From the NCBI RefSeq assembly GCF_900142955.1, contig NZ_FRCP01000024.1:1-64000 (forward strand): DNA of 64,000 bases. The letters run 5' to 3'. Source of the stretch: Anaerosporobacter mobilis DSM 15930. Lineage in GTDB: Bacteria; Bacillota; Clostridia; Lachnospirales; Lachnospiraceae. The notes below the pieces were generated by a model that saw nothing but the letters and a program-made list of their open reading frames with translations, did not search any database and was not told the origin of the DNA. Positions 18,117-27,400 of the stretch are shown one piece after another. Both the position numbers and the translations under genes were made by a program. Within the stretch, counting starts at the first letter, position 1, and each line of letters opens with the position of its first letter.

Positions 18117-19037
18117 TTACTGCTTGCTTGTCTGATGTAAAAATTGCGTTGGAGTTTGGCCAACGCTTTTTTTGAAGGCTTTACTAAAATGATATTCATC
18201 ATTAAATCCAACCATTTGCGCAATTTCATAGGATTTCATGGTACCAGTCAGCAGAAGTTCCTTTGCCTTGTTAATACGAATAGTATTCAGATATCCGAAG
18301 ATGGTAAAACCAGTTTGTTTTTTGAATACTCGGTTTAGATAATCAAAATTTATATTTAATTTATTTGAAATCATATCACCCGTTAATTTCTCACCATAGG
18401 AGCTACGTAGTAGCAAAAGAAGTTCCCTAGTCTTATTCATCTGTCCAGAAATAGTACCGCGACTATTTGTTTCATGAAACACTTTTTCTGAAAAATAAGA
18501 AGAAAGAATAGTAAGTATCTCGATTAATTTACAGGAACAAATGAGTTTGAAATGTTCATTTTGCCCATTAAATGCAAACAATGCTTCTTGCATATATTGA
18601 TCAATCCGAGTTAAAACACTGGAATCAGTAATACAAAGGTCCTTGGGAATAAATAATTTGGATTGGGTATAAGGCTCGTAACTAAGAGGATCGCAGTTGT
18701 AGAAAAGACGCTTATTTGCAAGTAGGATACTTTCAATGGTATCAAACTTGCTACAGTCAAAGGTGGTAAATGTATTCTCGGAGAACTGTATGTAATAATA
18801 GTCACAGGAACTTTCCTTATATCCTTCGTGGGGATAACCAGGTTCTAGCAAAAGTATATCTCCAGCATGCAGCTCATATTCATAATCACCTTCCTTGAGG
18901 TACAAGGTTCCAGAATTAATGATATATAGAATATACTCGTCGGTTACACGGCTAAGATGAGTCCAGTGTTCGGGTGTAATATTACGACTCATATAGGATA
19001 CCTTAGGTAGGTTGTCTGTCTGTAAACAAAAATACAC
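18117..19037 (-). CDS. AraC-family transcriptional regulator
   Basis: The 306-residue protein has an N-terminal cupin-like sensor (LHAGDILLLEPGYPHEGY near residue 60) and a C-terminal double helix-turn-helix (about 205-303; ISNKLNINFDYLNRVFKK, IAQMVGFNDEYHFSKAFKK). It is divergent from the aldo/keto reductase at 19269, and its gene converges on GH3. Confidence 0.9.
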   Translation of the reverse strand: MYFCLQTDNLPKVSYMSRNITPEHWTHLSRVTDEYILYIINSGTLYLKEGDYEYELHAGDILLLEPGYPHEGYKESSCDYYYIQFSENTFTTFDCSKFDTIESILLANKRLFYNCDPLSYEPYTQSKLFIPKDLCITDSSVLTRIDQYMQEALFAFNGQNEHFKLICSCKLIEILTILSSYFSEKVFHETNSRGTISGQMNKTRELLLLLRSSYGEKLTGDMISNKLNINFDYLNRVFKKQTGFTIFGYLNTIRINKAKELLLTGTMKSYEIAQMVGFNDEYHFSKAFKKSVGQTPTQFLHQTSKQ

Positions 19038-19268
19038 GGTTCATCACTCCTTTGAAAGTACTGTACCACATATGATGTATTATGTAAATACAATTATAAG
19101 TCGTTATAGTACAAGAGATGGACGGTCTGCTACATTTTAAATTAAAACAATAAGGGTTAAAATAAAATCAACAAATCAACCAATAAATTATAGTAGATAC
19201 TGTTTGGCACCATTACAAAGAGTTTTACAATAACCTAGTAAAGTTCAAAGATTGAAAGGAGATATAAG

Positions 19269-20258
19269 ATGTATCAAGCAAATAATAACAGATATGAACA
19301 TATGAAATATAAAAAATGTGGAAACAGCGGGGTGAAATTACCTCGAGTTGCCCTTGGATTATGGCATAATTTTGGATCTGTAGATCCTTATGAAAATCAA
19401 AGAGCGATGATTTTCGAAGCATTCAATCAAGGTATCACACATATTGATTTAGCCAATAACTATGGTCCAACTCCTGGCTCAGCAGAAGATAATTTTGGAC
19501 GAATTATGGAAAGTGATTTACGTCCATATAGAGATGAGATGATTATCTCAACGAAGGCTGGATATGGAATGTGGGAAGGCCCTTATGGAGATGGTGGGTC
19601 AAGAAAGTATCTTATGTCGAGTTTAGACCAAAGTTTAAAGAGAATGAAACTAGATTATGTTGATATCTTCTATCATCATAGATTTGATCCAGAAACTCCA
19701 TTAGAAGAAACAATGGGTGCTTTATCCGATATTGTTCGTCAAGGAAAAGCACTTTATGTAGGTATCTCGAACTATAATTCAGAACAGACAAGAAGAGCAG
19801 CAGAGATTTTAAAAGCCAATGGAACACCATTGCTTATTAATCAAGTATCTTATAGTATGTTGAATCGTTGGGTGGAAGAAGACCATTTACTAGATACATT
19901 AGATGAAGTTGGAGCAGGTAGTATTTGCTTTAGTCCTCTTGCGCAAGGAGTATTAACGAACAAATATCTACATGGAATTCCAGAAGGAAGTCGTGCTACA
20001 AGGAACTTCTTCTTACATGAAGATAGTATAACTCCAGAAGTTGTAGCCAAAGTTACTAAGTTAAATGAAGTGGCTGGAGATAGAGGACAGACATTAGCAC
20101 AGATGGCACTTTCTTGGGTATTACGTGATCGAGTTACAACAGTATTAATCGGTGCAAGTAGAGTAGAGCAAATTAAAGATAATATCGGCATCGTAGATAA
20201 ATTAGAATTTACAGAAGCAGAACTTCAATTAATTGAAGAGATTTTAGCAAATAAATAA
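19269..20258 (+). CDS. Aldo/keto reductase, L-glyceraldehyde 3-phosphate reductase (YghZ) type
   Basis: It is an NADPH-dependent aldehyde reductase of 329 residues. The catalytic tetrad is visible: Asp in ITHIDLANNYG, Tyr in the same segment, Lys in IISTKAGYGMW and His in DIFYHHRFD. The YghZ-type insertion with WEGPYGDGGSRKYL is present. The NADP site near the C terminus has VLIGASRVEQIKDN. GAAAGGAG precedes the ATG. The 231-base region before it holds only promoter-like AT-rich DNA. Confidence 0.9.
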   Translation: MYQANNNRYEHMKYKKCGNSGVKLPRVALGLWHNFGSVDPYENQRAMIFEAFNQGITHIDLANNYGPTPGSAEDNFGRIMESDLRPYRDEMIISTKAGYGMWEGPYGDGGSRKYLMSSLDQSLKRMKLDYVDIFYHHRFDPETPLEETMGALSDIVRQGKALYVGISNYNSEQTRRAAEILKANGTPLLINQVSYSMLNRWVEEDHLLDTLDEVGAGSICFSPLAQGVLTNKYLHGIPEGSRATRNFFLHEDSITPEVVAKVTKLNEVAGDRGQTLAQMALSWVLRDRVTTVLIGASRVEQIKDNIGIVDKLEFTEAELQLIEEILANK

Positions 20259-20351
20259 GTAGTTAATATAAGTAACTCAAACTTCGTACTTAAAGATTTT
20301 CAACAGTAGGAAATTAATATAAGTAACAATAGAAATAATCAAGATAAAGAT

Positions 20352-20393
20352 AAGGTCCTGTTAAGCATGTATGCTTTTTAGGACTTTATTTTT
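20352..20393 (+). terminator. Intrinsic terminator after the aldo/keto reductase
   Basis: AAGGTCCT-GTT-AAGCAT pairs with ATGCTT-TTT-AGGACTTT, followed by ATTTTT. Two copies of TTAATATAAGTAAC (near 20264 and 20312) lie just upstream without a clear role. Confidence 0.8.
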
Positions 20394-20430
20394 GTTTACG
20401 ACAGAGGGTGTTTATACAATATGGTTTAAC

Positions 20431-20489
20431 TTGACATATTTAGTAAATAGTATTATAACATTGTTATATAACAATGTTATAATACTATT
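20431..20489 (+). promoter_or_regulatory. TetR-gene promoter overlapped by a 44-bp perfect palindrome
   Basis: TTGACA (20431-20436), a 17-base spacer and TATAAC (20454-20459) form a strong promoter. Positions 20446-20489 are a perfect palindrome whose inner half-site reads AACATTGTTAT. It covers the -10 box and the likely start site, so a dimeric repressor bound here would block transcription. The TetR gene starts 87 bases downstream, which suggests autoregulation. Confidence 0.8.
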
Positions 20490-20576
20490 ATGAACTATAG
20501 AATAACAATGTATTACCAATAATGATTTTGATAACAGATCACGTATCTAAATTAAAAGAAGGAGTATGTTTATATT

Positions 20577-21095
20577 ATGCCACCGAAAAACAAAGTAGAT
20601 AAAGAACAAATTATTGAAGCAGCATTTGACATAATGAGGAAGGAGGGCTTTGAAGCTATTACAACGAGGAGGCTTGCCGATATTCTTCAGTGTTCCACAC
20701 AACCAATCTATTACATATTCAAGAATATGGAGGACTTAAAGAAGGAAGTCTACGTAAAAGCATGTAAGTTTTTTGAACAAGAAGTATACAAGAGAAGAAA
20801 TACTAACGAGATTGAATTCTTAGCAGTAGGAGTATCGTATATAATGACAGCGAAGGGCGAGAGGAATCTATTCCGATTTATTACTATGGGAAATAACTAT
20901 TCCTTACAGGGAGTTGAGGAGCTTGTGAAAGGGGCTAATCTACCTAACAAGGAGTCTTATCTATTCTTAAACATGTGGATTTATGCCCATGGTATTGCCA
21001 CCATTGTAGCAAGTAACGATGTGGAAGTGAAGGAAGAGAATATAAGAGAATTATTATTAAAGGCGGAGCAAGGATTTGAAAAGGTGTATTCTTAG
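20577..21095 (+). CDS. TetR/AcrR-family transcriptional regulator
   Basis: The 172-residue protein has an N-terminal TetR helix-turn-helix (about 10-55; IIEAAFDIMRKEGFEAITTR then CSTQPIYYIFKNMEDL) and a helical ligand domain of the type seen in TetR_C WHG proteins. GAAGGAG lies about 12 bases before the ATG. It is followed after 96 bases by an acyltransferase-like gene, its likely target together with itself. Confidence 0.9.
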   Translation: MPPKNKVDKEQIIEAAFDIMRKEGFEAITTRRLADILQCSTQPIYYIFKNMEDLKKEVYVKACKFFEQEVYKRRNTNEIEFLAVGVSYIMTAKGERNLFRFITMGNNYSLQGVEELVKGANLPNKESYLFLNMWIYAHGIATIVASNDVEVKEENIRELLLKAEQGFEKVYS

Positions 21096-21191
21096 GAGAA
21101 TGGGATAAATGTGAAGGATAAATTTTTTCACGTAACTTTGGCTTGTGAGCTAAAGTACGCATGTTTTGAGAAAGAAAGGGAGGTAATTCAT

Positions 21192-22478
21192 ATGAATGCT
21201 CTATTAAAGATTAATAAAGAAAGAACATGGGTGTATTCACCAACACCTAATATAGTAATTCAGACAACCATTAACGATATAGTACCTAAGCTAGAGTTTG
21301 AAGAGGCTATTAATAAGGCAGCGAAGGCCAATGAGATACTCAGTTGTTGCATTGAGTTCGATTCGAATCATGAGGCGTATTACAAACCTCAAACCTATGG
21401 TAGATATTGCATGGAAGGGTATGTGGAGCCGTGGCAAGAAGTTGCATTAAATGAGGCAAAAGAACCTTTCAGACCGGAACAAGGTAATTTGATTCGATTT
21501 TTCTATTCTTATAAAGAGGGTAAAACGGAGCTGCTTTTGGTTGCACACCATCTTATGGGAGATGGGATATCATATGCCTACCTTGTACAAGATATAATGT
21601 GTGCATTAACAGGGAAAGATATTGAGACTAAACCGATTGAATTATTTCCAATGGAGGACCTACCAAGGAAGAGTAGATTAACTTTTTTAATGCGAGTTAT
21701 GATGAAAGGGCTGAACAAGAAGTTTAGTAAGACGGGTAAAGTGTTTACCTCAGATGAATACTATAACATGGCAAAACGATATCACGAAAATGTAGATACC
21801 CATATAGTAACCAAAACATTTTCAAAAGAAGAATATGTACATATAAAGGAGTTATCAAAGAAGAATAATGTAACTCTAAACACAATAATCATAACGGCAT
21901 TGTTAAAAGCTGCGAATAAGAAGTCAGACATTGGGCATGCCGTTAGTATTCGAAAGCCAGCTTATGAAGGTATGGGAAACTTCGCCACAGGTGTTTCAAC
22001 ACAAAACAAATATGATTGTGGCAAGAGTTTTATTGAAAATGCTCATATGGTGCAAGACGCATTATATAAGAAATTACGTAATGAAAAGAAAAAATACTTT
22101 CTACTTCAGTTCATGGGAGGCATCACAGGAAGTTTACAAGATGCAATTTATTTTGCTGCGTGCGACGGATATGAGAATAAAACTGCAAAGCAACTGGCTT
22201 CTATGTTTGGCTATCTAGGTAATCCTAAGGGAATTAGTATAACCAATTTGACGAAATTACCAATTCAAGATATCTATGGTGATTTACAATTACTTGATTT
22301 CACGTTCGTTCCACCTCTTGTGCTGAATTCCCAGAGAATAATCGGTATCGCTACGATTGGAGAATCGATGACGGTTACTCTCCAAATTAAGAAGGACGAA
22401 AAGGAACAAGAAAATCTACGTTTCTTTAAGGAAGCTATGGAAGTTCTGTGCGATTCTGTAATGCAACTTACAAAGTAA
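21192..22478 (+). CDS. Condensation-domain/acyltransferase-like protein
   Basis: The protein is about 428 residues in the chloramphenicol acetyltransferase/condensation superfamily. The catalytic motif is AHHLMGDGIS (HHxxxDG) near residue 120, and a typical C-terminal region follows. Related proteins are alcohol acetyltransferases or PapA-type acyltransferases. I choose the ATG at 21192 behind GGGAGG rather than the upstream GTG at 21111, because the fold begins there. It lies between a TetR gene and a membrane hydrolase; it may modify a lipid or alcohol. Substrate unknown. Confidence 0.8.
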   Translation: MNALLKINKERTWVYSPTPNIVIQTTINDIVPKLEFEEAINKAAKANEILSCCIEFDSNHEAYYKPQTYGRYCMEGYVEPWQEVALNEAKEPFRPEQGNLIRFFYSYKEGKTELLLVAHHLMGDGISYAYLVQDIMCALTGKDIETKPIELFPMEDLPRKSRLTFLMRVMMKGLNKKFSKTGKVFTSDEYYNMAKRYHENVDTHIVTKTFSKEEYVHIKELSKKNNVTLNTIIITALLKAANKKSDIGHAVSIRKPAYEGMGNFATGVSTQNKYDCGKSFIENAHMVQDALYKKLRNEKKKYFLLQFMGGITGSLQDAIYFAACDGYENKTAKQLASMFGYLGNPKGISITNLTKLPIQDIYGDLQLLDFTFVPPLVLNSQRIIGIATIGESMTVTLQIKKDEKEQENLRFFKEAMEVLCDSVMQLTK

Positions 22479-22624
22479 AACTGTAACTTACCACACCTAA
22501 TATTGAAAGAATATTGCCATTCGAGTATTCTCTACTTATCAAGAAATCTTGACCACAAGATGGAGGTAAATAGAAAAAGTTATTTATCAAATTGGTCAAA
22601 TAAATAGATGAGGGAGAGAGTATA

Positions 22625-24019
22625 ATGATAGGAATATTTGTAGTAGTAGCGGTTTTAATAGAAGTAGCGGCGATGGTATTGAGCATAGGGACAAAGAAAG
22701 AGTATAAATTATATCGAGCAATTGCGTATTGTGTATGCATGGTGATTGATACATTACTTATCTTCACTGGATGTGTGGAGTGGACCTTTCGGGTGAAAGT
22801 ACTATATCTAATTATGAGTATACAAGTAGTATGGGCAATCTATATATTGATCAAATATAAAAGGAAAAATAATTTTGAGGAAATAAATAATTTTCGTGTA
22901 AGTAAGACTGTAATGCGATTTGTCCATAGAACATTAATAATTTTAATCGCATTCATTCCTATGCTTATATTCCCAAGTTATCAGCCCATTGAGCCGACTG
23001 GTTCGTATGAAGTAGCAACGGCAAGATATACCGTAATAGATGAAAGTCGTGAGGAAACATATGCTAAGGCTGAGGTAAAACGTAATGTAACAATGAATTT
23101 TTGGTATCCAGATGTAGAAGTTGGAGAAGAAAATCAACAATTTCCGTTAGTGGTATTTTCACATGGGGCATTTGGAATTGGAAACAGCAATCGTTCCACA
23201 TATGAAGAGTTGGCTAGTCATGGATACGTTGTATGTAGCTTGGAACATCCCTATCATTCGTTTGTGACAAAACAAACGAATGGCAAAAATGTATATGTAA
23301 ACTTTGCATTCCTAAAAGAGGCTGTGAATGCAAGTAATGGAGAGTATTCCGAAGAAGAAAACTATGAGATTACGCAAAAATGGTTGAAAATCCGTACGGG
23401 AGATATGAATTTCGCATTGGATACCATTCTTGCAGGTGTGAATCAAGTAGATGCTAAAACTATGAAAAGCGTGCAGGATAAGGAAGCCAATTCATCGGAT
23501 TCAAAAAGTACGACGGAACAGATGCAGATTGTTTATTCATTAATTGATAAGAATAAAATTGGTGTTTTCGGCCATTCATTAGGAGGAGCTACCGCAGCTG
23601 CAATTGGAAGAGAGAGAAAGGACATTGATGCGGTAATTGTAATTGATGGAACTATGTTTGGGGAAGTTATTGGGGTTGTAGAGGGAAAAGAGCGACTTAA
23701 TCAGACTCCATATCCAGTTCCGATATTGAATATCTACAATGAAAGTCATTACACCGAGGCTTTAACAGTGAAAGATACATATGCCAACATGGTAGCAACT
23801 GACTATGCCAAAGATGCTCGGTATACCGTAATCAGAGATTCTGAACATATGAATTTCACAGACTTGCCGCTGTTTTCGCCGTTCTTGGCAAAACAGTTGG
23901 GTACCGGAAAGATTGATGTAAGACATTGTATAAAGAAAATGAATGAAATTGTGTTAACATATTTTGATTACTATCTCAAAGGAGAAGGCAATTGTGAGAT
24001 AGCAAGTCAGTATGAATAG
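22625..24019 (+). CDS. Membrane-anchored alpha/beta hydrolase (PAF-acetylhydrolase/dienelactone hydrolase-like)
   Basis: The 464-residue protein has four N-terminal membrane segments (about 2-120) and an extracytoplasmic hydrolase domain. The oxyanion segment VVFSHGAFGIG lies near residue 178 and the nucleophile Ser in VFGHSLGGATA near 320. An acidic residue is in IVIDGTMF and the His in DSEHMNFTDL. It follows the acyltransferase gene after 146 bases; the two may form an acylation/deacylation pair, which is inference. Confidence 0.8.
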   Translation: MIGIFVVVAVLIEVAAMVLSIGTKKEYKLYRAIAYCVCMVIDTLLIFTGCVEWTFRVKVLYLIMSIQVVWAIYILIKYKRKNNFEEINNFRVSKTVMRFVHRTLIILIAFIPMLIFPSYQPIEPTGSYEVATARYTVIDESREETYAKAEVKRNVTMNFWYPDVEVGEENQQFPLVVFSHGAFGIGNSNRSTYEELASHGYVVCSLEHPYHSFVTKQTNGKNVYVNFAFLKEAVNASNGEYSEEENYEITQKWLKIRTGDMNFALDTILAGVNQVDAKTMKSVQDKEANSSDSKSTTEQMQIVYSLIDKNKIGVFGHSLGGATAAAIGRERKDIDAVIVIDGTMFGEVIGVVEGKERLNQTPYPVPILNIYNESHYTEALTVKDTYANMVATDYAKDARYTVIRDSEHMNFTDLPLFSPFLAKQLGTGKIDVRHCIKKMNEIVLTYFDYYLKGEGNCEIASQYE

Positions 24020-24148
24020 AGTAAATTTGATAAGAGAATGCTTTAGAATCATATAGCTTAACATTCTTTCTAACTGTATATAGAAAATATGATATAATTA
24101 AGGAAGTTATTTCAAAATCAGAAAATACAATTAGCAAGGAGTTAGAGC

Positions 24149-24601
24149 ATGCGAGTACGTGTACATAAGATTGACAGGGAATTCGAGGAACAAGTCGTAA
24201 TAGAATGCCATGAGGTACGAACAGAGATTGCTGACATTGTTACCTATATTAAATCCAAAGGAAATACATTGCCTGTTTACGAAGAGGATAAAGAATATAA
24301 AGTACCAGTACAAGACATCTATTATCTTGAGTCCGTAGATAATCATGTATATGTATATCTGAAAAAGAATGTTTATGAGTTGAAGATGAAACTATATGAA
24401 TTCGAAGAACTGTATGGGAGATATGAATTCGTTCGTTGTTCCAAATCGTCAATCGTAAATCTACTAAAGATTGACCATCTAAAGCCAGCGTTGAATAGCC
24501 GATTTACTGCACGTTTAATCAATGGCGAAGAGGTAATTATATCAAGACAGTATGCAAGTAGTTTTCGAAAGAAGATTAAGAAGGCAGGTAGTGCATCATG
24601 A
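24149..24601 (+). CDS. LytTR DNA-binding domain regulator
   Basis: The 150-residue protein has no receiver domain. Residues about 45-145 form the LytTR fold (DIYYLESVDNHVYVYLKKN, then YEFVRCSKSSIVNLLKIDHL). Short LytTR proteins coupled to a DUF3021 membrane protein regulate their own operon in Firmicutes. AAGGAG precedes the ATG. It overlaps the next gene by 4 bases. Confidence 0.9.
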   Translation: MRVRVHKIDREFEEQVVIECHEVRTEIADIVTYIKSKGNTLPVYEEDKEYKVPVQDIYYLESVDNHVYVYLKKNVYELKMKLYEFEELYGRYEFVRCSKSSIVNLLKIDHLKPALNSRFTARLINGEEVIISRQYASSFRKKIKKAGSAS

Positions 24602-25035
24602 CAAAAAAAGATTTTGCAATTAAATTACTAAATATGTTTTTTATAGTAACAACAATAATTACCATTGTAATGGGAGTCATGGGGCTACTCTGGGAGCGTG
24701 ATCGATTACTTACCTATGAAGTCATGTTTTCACCTGTGATTATAGGCTTTATCTCCGTTCTACCATCTATTGTAATGTATTCAAAGATAGAGCTAACATT
24801 ACGCCAAATAGTAATCCGTAAAGTGCTTCATCTATGCTTATTAGAGATCGAACTAATTGCATTCTCTAAAATTATGGGTATATGGAATAAAGTAATCGGT
24901 CTTCCGTTCGTGGTATCCATTCTCATTGTAGCAGTTTTGGTCCAAGTATTCTTATGGCTAATAGGGCTACAAAGGGCGAATACGATTACAAATGAGTTAA
25001 AGGCCTTTCAGAAGCAGTATAGGAGAACTAATTAG
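24598..25035 (+). CDS. DUF3021 family membrane protein
   Basis: This 145-residue protein has four membrane helices (about 10-32, 42-60, 73-92, 100-122). It is translationally coupled to the LytTR gene (ATGA overlap), and the pair probably acts as a membrane-controlled switch in which this protein restrains the regulator. A strong terminator follows. Confidence 0.85.
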   Translation: MTKKDFAIKLLNMFFIVTTIITIVMGVMGLLWERDRLLTYEVMFSPVIIGFISVLPSIVMYSKIELTLRQIVIRKVLHLCLLEIELIAFSKIMGIWNKVIGLPFVVSILIVAVLVQVFLWLIGLQRANTITNELKAFQKQYRRTN

Positions 25036-25073
25036 AAAAAACGCACTATACAAGTGTACATTTGAGGAGTATG

Positions 25074-25113
25074 AAAAATCGCCATTCTATAGTTTTATAG
25101 AATGGCGATTTTT
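25074..25113 (+). terminator. Strong terminator after the LytTR-DUF3021 pair
   Basis: AAAAATCGCCATTCTAT (25074-25090) and its exact complement (25097-25113) make a perfect 17-bp stem with a 6-base loop and a terminal T5. Confidence 0.9.
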
Positions 25114-25261
25114 CCCTTGACATTCCTACTCACTCGATGTAGAATTAATTCATATAATTCCTATTTAAATAATATGAAAACAAAATGAGGAATAAGTAGC
25201 AACTATTTCAACTGGTGTGATAGTATACATAAGTTCCCGACATTGAAAGGAGTGTGCTGTT

Positions 25262-25915
25262 ATGATGAAACGAATATTATGCTTTGGAGATTCCAATACA
25301 TATGGATATAGACCGGACGGACTTGGTAGATATGATGAAAAGGTACGTTGGACGGGGAGAGTGCAGGAGATTCTTGGTAGAGAAGAGTATGCCATAATTG
25401 AGGAAGGATTATGTGGAAGAACGACGGTTTTTGAAGATGAGATACGTCCAAACCGTAAAGGAATTGATGCGATTCGTATGGTAATAGAATCCCATAATCC
25501 AATCGATATCATCTTCATTATGTTAGGCACGAATGATTGCAAGACAAGATATGGTGCGTCTGCTGGCACGATTGCAAAAGGAATTGAACAAATTATAGAG
25601 ACTGTTCGTCAGTTTGCAGGAAGCCAGACAAGGATTGTGATAGTATCGCCAATTCATCTAGCAAGAGGAGTAGGAGAAGAAGGATTTGACCCTGAGTTTG
25701 ATGAAAAATCGGTGGAGGTGTCTCTACAGCTGTCTAGAGAGCTTAGAAAGATTGCACTGAGTAATAGTTGCTCCTTCCTTGATGCTTCCACAGTAGCAAA
25801 GCCTAGTGAAACCGACCGTGAACATCTTGATGAAGAAGGACATAAGCAATTGGCGAATCTAGTAGTTGATAGGATTAGAGAGCTAACAGAAGGATTTTAT
25901 TATGGGATTATATAA
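25262..25915 (+). CDS. SGNH/GDSL-family hydrolase
   Basis: The 217-residue esterase has block I with the nucleophile Ser in ILCFGDSNTYGY, block III in MLGTNDCK and block V in DREHLDEEGHKQL (Asp/His). No signal peptide is seen, so it should be cytoplasmic. It resembles bacterial arylesterase or acetylxylan-esterase-like SGNH enzymes. GAAAGGAG precedes the first of two consecutive ATG codons. Confidence 0.9.
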   Translation: MMKRILCFGDSNTYGYRPDGLGRYDEKVRWTGRVQEILGREEYAIIEEGLCGRTTVFEDEIRPNRKGIDAIRMVIESHNPIDIIFIMLGTNDCKTRYGASAGTIAKGIEQIIETVRQFAGSQTRIVIVSPIHLARGVGEEGFDPEFDEKSVEVSLQLSRELRKIALSNSCSFLDASTVAKPSETDREHLDEEGHKQLANLVVDRIRELTEGFYYGII

Positions 25916-25949
25916 TCGAAAAAATATGGAAGAAATCTATATTAACTAT

Positions 25950-25997
25950 AAAATAGAGATGATTTGCTAATAGAGGTTAGTGAATTATCTCTATTTT
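25950..25997 (+). terminator. Terminator after the SGNH hydrolase
   Basis: AAAATAGAGAT (25950-25960) pairs with ATCTCTATTTT (25987-25997), with further weak pairing inside, followed by CTTTT. Confidence 0.75.
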
Positions 25998-26153
25998 CTT
26001 TTGGTAGTAAAATCTATGTGTCAAATTGGATCTTGTGTAATTCGAGATAAACGAGAAGTTACTTGTAATGTTGACATAAATATACAGATATACTAACATA
26101 TAGGAAATGATGTTATATAATAATGTATAGGGGTTTTGGAGTATAAAAGAGGA

Positions 26154-26279
26154 ATGTATCAGAGATCTTATGTTTCTTACAGTAATATAACAGTTTTGGA
26201 AGAGCTAGAGAATCAAGGATTTTGTGACTATCCACTTGCTAAGTATGGAGATGACTGGACTGGTATGAATGATGATTAA
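26154..26279 (+). CDS. Possible 41-codon small protein or gene remnant
   Basis: The frame from ATG 26154 to TAA 26279 gives a 41-residue, tyrosine- and aspartate-rich peptide (MYQRSYVSYSNITVLEELEN start). GAGGA abuts the ATG, which is poor spacing; an upstream in-frame TTG at 26136 behind GGGG is an alternative. It reads more like real protein than random AT-rich DNA and may be a fragment of a larger gene. The rest of 25998-26325 shows no feature. Confidence 0.3.
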   Translation: MYQRSYVSYSNITVLEELENQGFCDYPLAKYGDDWTGMNDD

Positions 26280-26325
26280 GATAAGAATAGCTACTTGATA
26301 GCAAAATAATAAAAAGGAGAAAATT

Positions 26326-27258
26326 ATGGATGATAGTAATATAAAAGAACTTGATATGATAAAGAAGCGCAATCATTATATTATACTTGTTGGTGTAATT
26401 CTTATCTTGATTGCAAGTGGACTCTGCTTGCTTCGTGATTGGAACCGAAGAGTGAAAGAACCAGTTATGTTACCTATTTGTATGGAGGTAGGGGTTGAGC
26501 GGATTAGCCCTGATGTAAAAGAGGAAAATATACAAATTGAGTTGTTTTATATAACAGATAATAAATATGAGAATTTAGTTAGAGGAATTTCCTTTCCTGA
26601 GAGGCCAGACCTAAACTGTTATGCAAATGAGAATACGGATTATTCAGTGTTCCCATACAATACCTCGTCTTGGAAAGAGTATGGTAGATATCGGCTGCAT
26701 CAAATTATGGTGGAATTGGAACAAGTACCTCTTGAAGAAGAAATCATACTGACACAGGCTGAATTGATATGGAATAATAATAAACATACAATAGTGGATA
26801 TTGGAAAAGTTATTTTGTATTATAATGACTATGGTCAAACATCATTGGAAACAAATTATTCTTCATCAAGTACAGATGGAACATCGGTAGTAGGAATGGA
26901 GGTTCTTAATGATATTACCATAGAGAGTATTGAATCACCTTTGTTACCTTATGTGGATGGTAAATGTACGATTACTATTAATAGAACTACGTATCAGGTG
27001 TCAGAACTTAATAACTTAGATTTGGAATTCAAGAAAGATGACTATATTGAGATTACTATTAACACACAAGGCATAATGAATCAAGAATATAATCCGTATT
27101 ATTTAACAGATATACAACCTAGATTAATATTTAAAGATAAAGACGGTAAACAATTCTATACTCGACTATATAATATGAGAGAAAGCCTAGAATATAAACT
27201 TACAACGGAAAATCAAATTCATCAGTATCTAGAAGAGAGAGAAAGTAGGAATGAGTAA
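26326..27258 (+). CDS. Unknown membrane-anchored protein
   Basis: I do not recognise a family. The 310-residue protein has one N-terminal membrane segment (about 16-36) preceded by basic residues, then a mostly beta, acidic extracytoplasmic region without obvious catalytic motifs. AAAAAGGAG precedes the ATG. Its stop overlaps a small open frame that overlaps the next gene, so the stretch to 27936 probably forms one transcript. Confidence 0.7.
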   Translation: MDDSNIKELDMIKKRNHYIILVGVILILIASGLCLLRDWNRRVKEPVMLPICMEVGVERISPDVKEENIQIELFYITDNKYENLVRGISFPERPDLNCYANENTDYSVFPYNTSSWKEYGRYRLHQIMVELEQVPLEEEIILTQAELIWNNNKHTIVDIGKVILYYNDYGQTSLETNYSSSSTDGTSVVGMEVLNDITIESIESPLLPYVDGKCTITINRTTYQVSELNNLDLEFKKDDYIEITINTQGIMNQEYNPYYLTDIQPRLIFKDKDGKQFYTRLYNMRESLEYKLTTENQIHQYLEERESRNE

Positions 27259-27400
27259 GAATTATAAAAAAATATGGTTAGGATTATTATATTATAGTAT
27301 TAGCATTATATATGGTTGCATTAAGAGTATTAATTATATTTCGGACTATAAAATTAAGAAGTTGTTTAGATTGAATAAAATAGAGAAGGTGAGGGTATGA
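27251..27400 (+). pseudogene. Overlapping 49-codon frame containing the tail of a duplicated membrane protein
   Basis: ATG 27251 overlaps the previous stop and TGA 27400 overlaps the next start, giving a 49-codon frame with coupling-type overlaps at both ends. In another frame, roughly 27282-27374 reads YMVALRVLIIF, close to YMVALRIYIIY near the C terminus of the following protein. The simplest reading is a decayed tandem duplicate of which only the tail survives. A real small protein in the overlapping frame is the alternative. Confidence 0.4.
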
